A stretch of 64,000 bases of DNA. Origin: Candidatus Bipolaricaulis sibiricus (GTDB lineage Bacteria > Bipolaricaulota > Bipolaricaulia > Bipolaricaulales > Bipolaricaulaceae). Position 1 is the stretch's first letter; each line of letters begins with the position of its first letter. The stretch covers positions 806,001 through 870,000 of the forward strand of contig CP034928.1 of NCBI GenBank assembly GCA_004102645.1. Reading direction: 5' to 3'. The notes below the pieces were generated by a model that saw only the letters and a program-made list of their open reading frames with translations, was not told where the DNA came from and did no database searches. Both the position numbers and the translations under genes were made by a program. Shown piece after piece: positions 59,371 to 64,000 of this stretch.

Positions 59371-60814
59371 CGTCAAGTTCGGAACCGACGGTTGGCGAGG
59401 GCTGATCGCCGACGACTTCACCTACACGAACGTCGCACGGGTCGGTGCGGCAATCGCAGCGTGCCTCCACGACCCACGGCGGCGGGATCTCGCTCCGTAC
59501 CGGGAGTGGGGGGTTCCCCACCGGCCCGGGGCGTCGGGTGTGATCGTGGGCTATGACACTCGGTTCCTGGCGGCCGAGTTCGCTCACCACCTGGGTCGGG
59601 TCATTGCCCGCGCAGGGATTCCCGTCCGCATCACAGACGCGCCGGTTCCGACCCCGGCCTTGTCGCTGGCGGTGGTCGAACAGGGACTGGCGGGGGGAGT
59701 GATGATCACGGCGTCCCACAACCCGCCCCAGTGGAGCGGGGTCAAGGTCAAGCCCGAGTACGGCGGATCGGCGACTCCGGAGATCACAGCGCTCATCGAA
59801 TCCCACCTCCCGCCTCGTCCTCCCGAGGTCGGTGCACAGCCGTTGGAGACGGTAGCGATCAAGGAGGCATACCTCGCTCGGCTGCGGGAGGCTGTTGACA
59901 TGCGCGAGCTGGCTCGCGCCCCGCTGTACGTGGTTGTCGACGCGATGTACGGATCTGCTCAGGGGTACTTGGCAGATCTCCTCCGGGGGGTGCGGATTCC
60001 CCATCTCGCTGTGCGGTCGACCTTGGACCCGCTGTTTGGGGGCAAGAAGCCCGAACCATTGCCGGAGAACGTGGTGCCGCTCAAGGCGGTGATCCGCTCG
60101 CTTCGCGGGCGGGCGCGGGGCCGGCTCGTGGCCGGGCTGATCACGGATGGAGACGGGGACCGAGCAGCGGCGATGGATGAGCACGGGCAGTTCCTTGACA
60201 CCCACCGCACCGCAGCCCTCGTTCTGTGGCACCTCATCCGCCACCGCAAGCTCGACGGAATGGTGCTGAAGTCGTTTGCCCTCTCGGACATGATCGGCAA
60301 ACTGGCGGACCACGCCGGTGTGCCGTGGCGGGAGATCCAGGTCGGGTTCAAGTGGGCTGTGGCTGACCTCGTGATGCGGAGGGCCGCGTTTGCGGGTGAG
60401 GAGTCAGGGGGATACGGGTATGGGTGGCACATTCCCGAGCGGGACGGGGTCCTGTCCAATCTGCTTCTCCTTGAGCTCCTGGCCGCGACGGGGAAGTCCC
60501 TCGCGGCGCTGGTCGAGGATCTGTTCGCGCTTGTTGGGCCGCATCACTATGCGCGGCGCGATCTTGAGCTGACGACGCGGCTCGAGGTGGTCGAACGGCT
60601 CACCCAGACGCCGCCGGAGCGACTCGCTGGGCAGCGGGTGGTGCGGGTGGAGACCCTCGACGGACTGAAGCTGCGTCTCGATCGCGGATGGGTGCTGTTC
60701 CGTGCCTCGGGCACGGAGCCTATCCTCCGCCTGTACTGCGAGATGGACGCTCCGGATGTCGTGCAGCACGTGCTGGATGCGGCGGAACGGTTGGCAGTGG
60801 GAGGTCTACTGTGA
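59354..60814 (+). CDS. Phosphoglucomutase/phosphomannomutase-family phosphohexomutase
   Basis: 486 residues from ATG 59354, 4 nt after AAAGGGG. All four active-site motifs are present: catalytic serine loop [14 protein letters not shown] (about residues 118-131), metal-binding DGDGDRAA (about 259), sugar-binding [10 protein letters not shown] (about 350), and phosphate-binding [10 protein letters not shown] near the C-terminus. It interconverts hexose 1- and 6-phosphates for sugar-nucleotide and envelope synthesis. Glucose versus mannose preference cannot be decided. It overlaps leuS by 4 bp. Confidence 0.93.
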   Translation: MAASDSVKFGTDGWRGLIADDFTYTNVARVGAAIAACLHDPRRRDLAPYREWGVPHRPGASGVIVGYDTRFLAAEFAHHLGRVIARAGIPVRITDAPVPTPALSLAVVEQGLAGGVMITASHNPPQWSGVKVKPEYGGSATPEITALIESHLPPRPPEVGAQPLETVAIKEAYLARLREAVDMRELARAPLYVVVDAMYGSAQGYLADLLRGVRIPHLAVRSTLDPLFGGKKPEPLPENVVPLKAVIRSLRGRARGRLVAGLITDGDGDRAAAMDEHGQFLDTHRTAALVLWHLIRHRKLDGMVLKSFALSDMIGKLADHAGVPWREIQVGFKWAVADLVMRRAAFAGEESGGYGYGWHIPERDGVLSNLLLLELLAATGKSLAALVEDLFALVGPHHYARRDLELTTRLEVVERLTQTPPERLAGQRVVRVETLDGLKLRLDRGWVLFRASGTEPILRLYCEMDAPDVVQHVLDAAERLAVGGLL

Positions 60815-63375
60815 GGCCCGCTCCGTACGACCCGCGGGCGATCGAGGACCGCTGGAGGGGTTTCTGGCGGGAGAAGGGGTACTTTCGAGCCCGCACGGCG
60901 GCCGGCGGACGGAAGAAGTTCTACTACCTGAACATGTTCCCGTACCCGTCGGGCTACCTCCATGTCGGGCATGGGCGGAACTACATTATCGGCGATGCGA
61001 TCGTTCGGTTTCTCCTCATGCGTGGGTACAACGTTCTCAATCCCATGGGATGGGATGCGTTCGGCCTCCCGGCCGAGAACGCAGCGATCGAGCGGGGGAT
61101 CCACCCCCGGGATTGGACGCTGGCCAACATTGCCTACGCTAAGAAGCAGTTTGAGGCGTGGGGCATCGAGTACGACTGGGACCGTGAGGTCACGACGTGC
61201 CTTCCCGAGTACTACCGGTGGACACAGTGGCTGTTTCTGAAGCTGTATGAGCACGGGCTCGCCTACAAGAAGCGGGCCGATGTGAACTACTGCCCCAGCT
61301 GCAAAACCGTGCTCGCCAACGAACAGGTGGTCGGTGGTGAGTGCGAGCGGTGCGGGTCGGCACCGGAGCCGAGGACGCTCGATCAGTGGTTCTTCCGGAT
61401 CACCGCATACGCCGAGCGGCTCCTCAGCGGACTGGCGGACCTGGACTGGCCTGATCACGTCAAGAAGATGCAGGAGAACTGGATCGGTCGCTCCGAGGGT
61501 GCCACGATCGCCTTCCGTTGCGAGCGCGGCGACCCGATTCCCGTGTTCACGACGCGCCCAGACACTCTGTGGGGGGCGACATTCGTCGTGCTTGCCCCGG
61601 AGCACCCGCGGGTGGATGAACTGACCGTGCCCGAGAGACGTGCGGAGGTGGAGCTGTACCGCCGCGCGGCAAGTCGGGCCACGGAGGTCGAGCGGCTGTC
61701 CACAGAGCGGCAGAAGACGGGGGTGTTCACCGGAAGTCGCGTTCAGAACCCGGTCACAGGAGAACCAATTCCTGTCTGGATCGCCGACTATGTGCTTCCC
61801 GGGTACGGTACGGGTGCGGTGATGGCCGTTCCCGCTCACGATCAGCGCGATCTCGAGTTCGCGCGGAAGTTCGGCCTCCCGATACGGGTTGTGATCGCCC
61901 CTCCCGGGGGGGCCCTCCCCGATTCGCGGACGATGACCCGCGCCTACGAAGGTCCGGGTACGATGGTGAGCTCTGGACCCCTCAGCGGCACGCCGGCTTC
62001 GGAAGCCATGGAGCGCACCCTCGCCTACCTGGAGGACCATGACTACGGTCGGCGGACCGTTACGTACCGGTTGCGGGATTGGCTGATCTCGCGCCAGCGG
62101 TACTGGGGGGCGCCGATCCCGATCGTCTACTGCGCGCGGTGCGGGGTTGTCCCGGTTCCCGAGGACGAGCTGCCGGTTCGCCTGCCCGAGGTCTCGTTCA
62201 TCGGCAAGATGGGCCTGGCGGACATCCGAGGGTACGCGGACACCGTCTGCCCCCGGTGTGGGGATGCTGCAAGGCGGGACACGGACACCATGGACACGTT
62301 CGTGGACTCGTCGTGGTACTTCCTGCGCTTCGTCTCCCCTCACGAACAGAACGCGCCCTTCGTTTCCGCTGACGTGAACCAGTGGCTCCCTGTAGACCAG
62401 TACGTGGGTGGCGTGGAGCATGCCATTCTGCACCTTCTGTACTCGCGGTTCGTCACGATGGCCCTTCACGATATGGGGTATGTTGCCTTTGACGAGCCGT
62501 TCCGGAGGCTATTCACTCAAGGGATGGTGTGCCACACCGCCTACAAGTGCCCTCAGCACGGCTGGCTCTACCCGAAGGAAGTGGACAACCTGCGGTGCAC
62601 GAAGTGTGGAGGCCAGGTGACAACCTCCTACTTCTCGATGTCGAAGTCGAAGCGCAACGTTGTCGAACCCGCAGACATCATCGCCCGCTATGGGGCGGAC
62701 ACCGAACGGTTGTACACCCTGTTCATGGGCCCGCCGGACCGGGACATCGAGTGGTCGGAGGACGGAATCCGTGGAGCATGGCGATTCCTGAACCGGGTCT
62801 GGAACCTGGTGGTCGGAGAACTGCCCCGGCTCGCCGAAGTTCGCGGCGACCCCGATCCGTCGGGTTTCGGCTCAGCGGAGCGCGCCCTATGGCAGAAGCT
62901 CCATGCGACAGTGAAGAAGGTGACTGAGGAGTTCGCGGAACGGCTCGGTCTGAACACAGCGATCGCGGCGATCATGGAACTCGTCAACGCTGTCTCGAGC
63001 TACATTGAAGGCCCGCAGCCCGACCTCCGACTGGTGCGACACACGCTGAGCCGGGTGGTACTCCTGCTCTCTCCGTTCACCCCCTTTCTCGCCGAGGAGC
63101 TGTGGCAGAGGTTGGGGGAGGGGATCCCTGTTCTCGAGGTACCGTGGCCGGACTACGACCCGGCTGCGGTTGCGGGGGACGAAGTGGAGATCCCGGTCCA
63201 GATCAACGGGAAGGTGCGGGCAAGACTTCGCCTGGCCGCGTCTGTCGCGGCGGACGCCGTCACGCTTCGAGCTGCCGCTCTCGCCACCGACGAGGTCCAG
63301 GAACGCATTCAGGGTCACGAGGTGGAACGGGTCGTCGCCGTTCCCGGCAAGCTCGTGTCGATCGTCGTACGATGA
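60811..63375 (+). CDS. leuS: Leucyl-tRNA synthetase
   Basis: 854 residues from GTG 60811, 7 nt after GGGAGG and overlapping the mutase stop. Class I motifs are [16 protein letters not shown] (HIGH form HVGH, about residues 45-60) and SMSKSKRN (KMSKS, about 610). A zinc ribbon (CPSCK, CERCG) follows the first motif, and the CP1 editing domain ([19 protein letters not shown] in pieces; [15 protein letters not shown]) spans about 225-410. The anticodon-binding and C-terminal domains are complete. It overlaps the next gene by 4 bp. Confidence 0.96.
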   Translation: MRPAPYDPRAIEDRWRGFWREKGYFRARTAAGGRKKFYYLNMFPYPSGYLHVGHGRNYIIGDAIVRFLLMRGYNVLNPMGWDAFGLPAENAAIERGIHPRDWTLANIAYAKKQFEAWGIEYDWDREVTTCLPEYYRWTQWLFLKLYEHGLAYKKRADVNYCPSCKTVLANEQVVGGECERCGSAPEPRTLDQWFFRITAYAERLLSGLADLDWPDHVKKMQENWIGRSEGATIAFRCERGDPIPVFTTRPDTLWGATFVVLAPEHPRVDELTVPERRAEVELYRRAASRATEVERLSTERQKTGVFTGSRVQNPVTGEPIPVWIADYVLPGYGTGAVMAVPAHDQRDLEFARKFGLPIRVVIAPPGGALPDSRTMTRAYEGPGTMVSSGPLSGTPASEAMERTLAYLEDHDYGRRTVTYRLRDWLISRQRYWGAPIPIVYCARCGVVPVPEDELPVRLPEVSFIGKMGLADIRGYADTVCPRCGDAARRDTDTMDTFVDSSWYFLRFVSPHEQNAPFVSADVNQWLPVDQYVGGVEHAILHLLYSRFVTMALHDMGYVAFDEPFRRLFTQGMVCHTAYKCPQHGWLYPKEVDNLRCTKCGGQVTTSYFSMSKSKRNVVEPADIIARYGADTERLYTLFMGPPDRDIEWSEDGIRGAWRFLNRVWNLVVGELPRLAEVRGDPDPSGFGSAERALWQKLHATVKKVTEEFAERLGLNTAIAAIMELVNAVSSYIEGPQPDLRLVRHTLSRVVLLLSPFTPFLAEELWQRLGEGIPVLEVPWPDYDPAAVAGDEVEIPVQINGKVRARLRLAASVAADAVTLRAAALATDEVQERIQGHEVERVVAVPGKLVSIVVR

Positions 63376-64000
63376 CGGACGGCCCGCACGAGGTGACGAA
63401 CCGACCGGCGTTCACGGTCGTGGTTCCGGTTCTGAACGAGGAGCAGCTTCTTGAGGCGACGCTGCGCTCGTTGCGTGCCCAGACCTTCACGGAGTTCGAG
63501 CTCATCGTGGTTGACAACGGGAGTACCGACTGCAGCCCCGAAATCGCGGCCCGGTTCGCCGATCAGGTGTTGGTTGAGCCGGAGCGCGGGGTGTTGCGGG
63601 CGATGCACCGCGGGTTCCTCGCCGCCCAGGGCGAGCTGATTGCAGCTGCCGATGCTGACACGATCTATCCCCGTCGCTGGTTGGCACGGATGGCGGCTGC
63701 CCTGCGGGGACCCGATGTCGTCGCGGCGTACGGTCCGATGGGGTTCCGTGAGAGTAGGCGGCCGCTGCAGATCCTTCAGGCCGGGGGGTACTGCGTGCTT
63801 GCGGGGTTGTCCCGGGTCGGCGGAGTCCGTCTCGCGGGGGCGGCCAACCTCGGAATGCGGAGAGCCGCGTATCTTGAGGTAGGCGGATACCTCCCGTTCA
63901 TGGACCGCGCGTCGCCCGACTTCCGGCTTGTTCTGGCACTCGCAAGGCTGGGGCGGGTCCGGTTCGTCCCGACGATGGCCTGTTACACGTCGAACCGCCG
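63372..64000 (+). CDS. Family 2 glycosyltransferase, N-terminal part (continues beyond window)
   Basis: The frame starts at ATG 63372, overlapping the leuS stop (ATGA), and stays open to the window edge, giving at least 209 residues. GT-A motifs are [20 protein letters not shown] in pieces, [16 protein letters not shown] (nucleotide binding) and [13 protein letters not shown] (DxD-type metal site); [20 protein letters not shown] is the acceptor-side block of this family. No membrane helix appears in the visible part. Sugar and acceptor are unknown; envelope or surface glycans are likely by context. Confidence 0.88.
   Translation, partial: MTDGPHEVTNRPAFTVVVPVLNEEQLLEATLRSLRAQTFTEFELIVVDNGSTDCSPEIAARFADQVLVEPERGVLRAMHRGFLAAQGELIAAADADTIYPRRWLARMAAALRGPDVVAAYGPMGFRESRRPLQILQAGGYCVLAGLSRVGGVRLAGAANLGMRRAAYLEVGGYLPFMDRASPDFRLVLALARLGRVRFVPTMACYTSNR

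Noticed and set aside
60547-62469. Minus-strand open frame of 640 codons opposite the mutase and leuS
   Set aside because: Antisense to strongly conserved enzyme motifs; typical high-GC shadow.

Overview
This window comes from a GC-rich (about 65 %) bacterium with very short intergenic spaces, start/stop overlaps such as ATGA and GTGA, frequent GTG starts, and many large secreted beta-sandwich proteins. A predicted outer-membrane-type beta-barrel and a periplasmic-chaperone-like protein argue for a two-membrane cell envelope. Several genes have no Shine-Dalgarno sequence; instead a TAnnnT -10 box lies exactly 7 nt before the ATG, which suggests widespread leaderless mRNA. This style fits a deep-branching lineage; Bipolaricaulota (Acetothermia) is my best guess, but no taxonomic marker here proves it.

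Region 1 (1-17655) is a cell-surface locus under cyclic-di-GMP control. It begins with the end of a subtilisin-like protease. Four GEMM-I (c-di-GMP-I) riboswitches follow, arranged as two riboswitch-gene-riboswitch-gene pairs. The first pair controls a small ribbon-helix-helix protein carrying two copies of the MshEN c-di-GMP-binding motif (911-1237), then a 1670-residue repeat protein (1364-6376). The second pair controls a small exported protein (11354-11827) and a 170-residue exported beta-sandwich protein (12136-12648). Downstream lie a paralogous exported protein, a chaperone-like protein ending in dockerin repeats, and a beta-barrel protein with SdrD-B and PKD domains. This looks like an undescribed c-di-GMP-regulated surface assembly or adhesion system, and it is the most interesting part of the window. 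A CaCA-family cation exchanger, a RimI-like acetyltransferase and a small membrane-anchored protein sit inside the region.

Region 2 (17793-41245) is a catabolic island. A rare tandem TetR-TetR regulator precedes a complete Liv-type ABC transporter (livHMGFK). A long same-strand CoA-ester cluster follows: KAS III-like enzyme, SDR, two AMP-forming acyl-CoA ligases, SCP-x-type thiolase with its DUF35 partner, three alpha/beta hydrolases, an acetyl/propionyl-CoA synthetase and an OFA-type MFS transporter. A convergent operon carries hydantoinase/ketone-carboxylase A and B subunits and a divergent acyltransferase. Import of a carboxylic acid or similar compound, CoA activation, oxidation/thiolysis and acyl-CoA release is a reasonable reading; the substrate is unknown.

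Region 3 (41754-64000) is mostly housekeeping: a metallopeptidase, oligoendopeptidase F-like protease, a GNAT-like protein, miaB, a PfkB-family kinase, a CBS protein, a DinG-like helicase, proS, glycosyltransferases, rho, a LysM/M23 peptidase, murA, hflX, a DUF4139 protein, a phosphohexomutase and leuS. The window ends inside a second glycosyltransferase.

I recognised no tRNA, rRNA, CRISPR array or insertion sequence.
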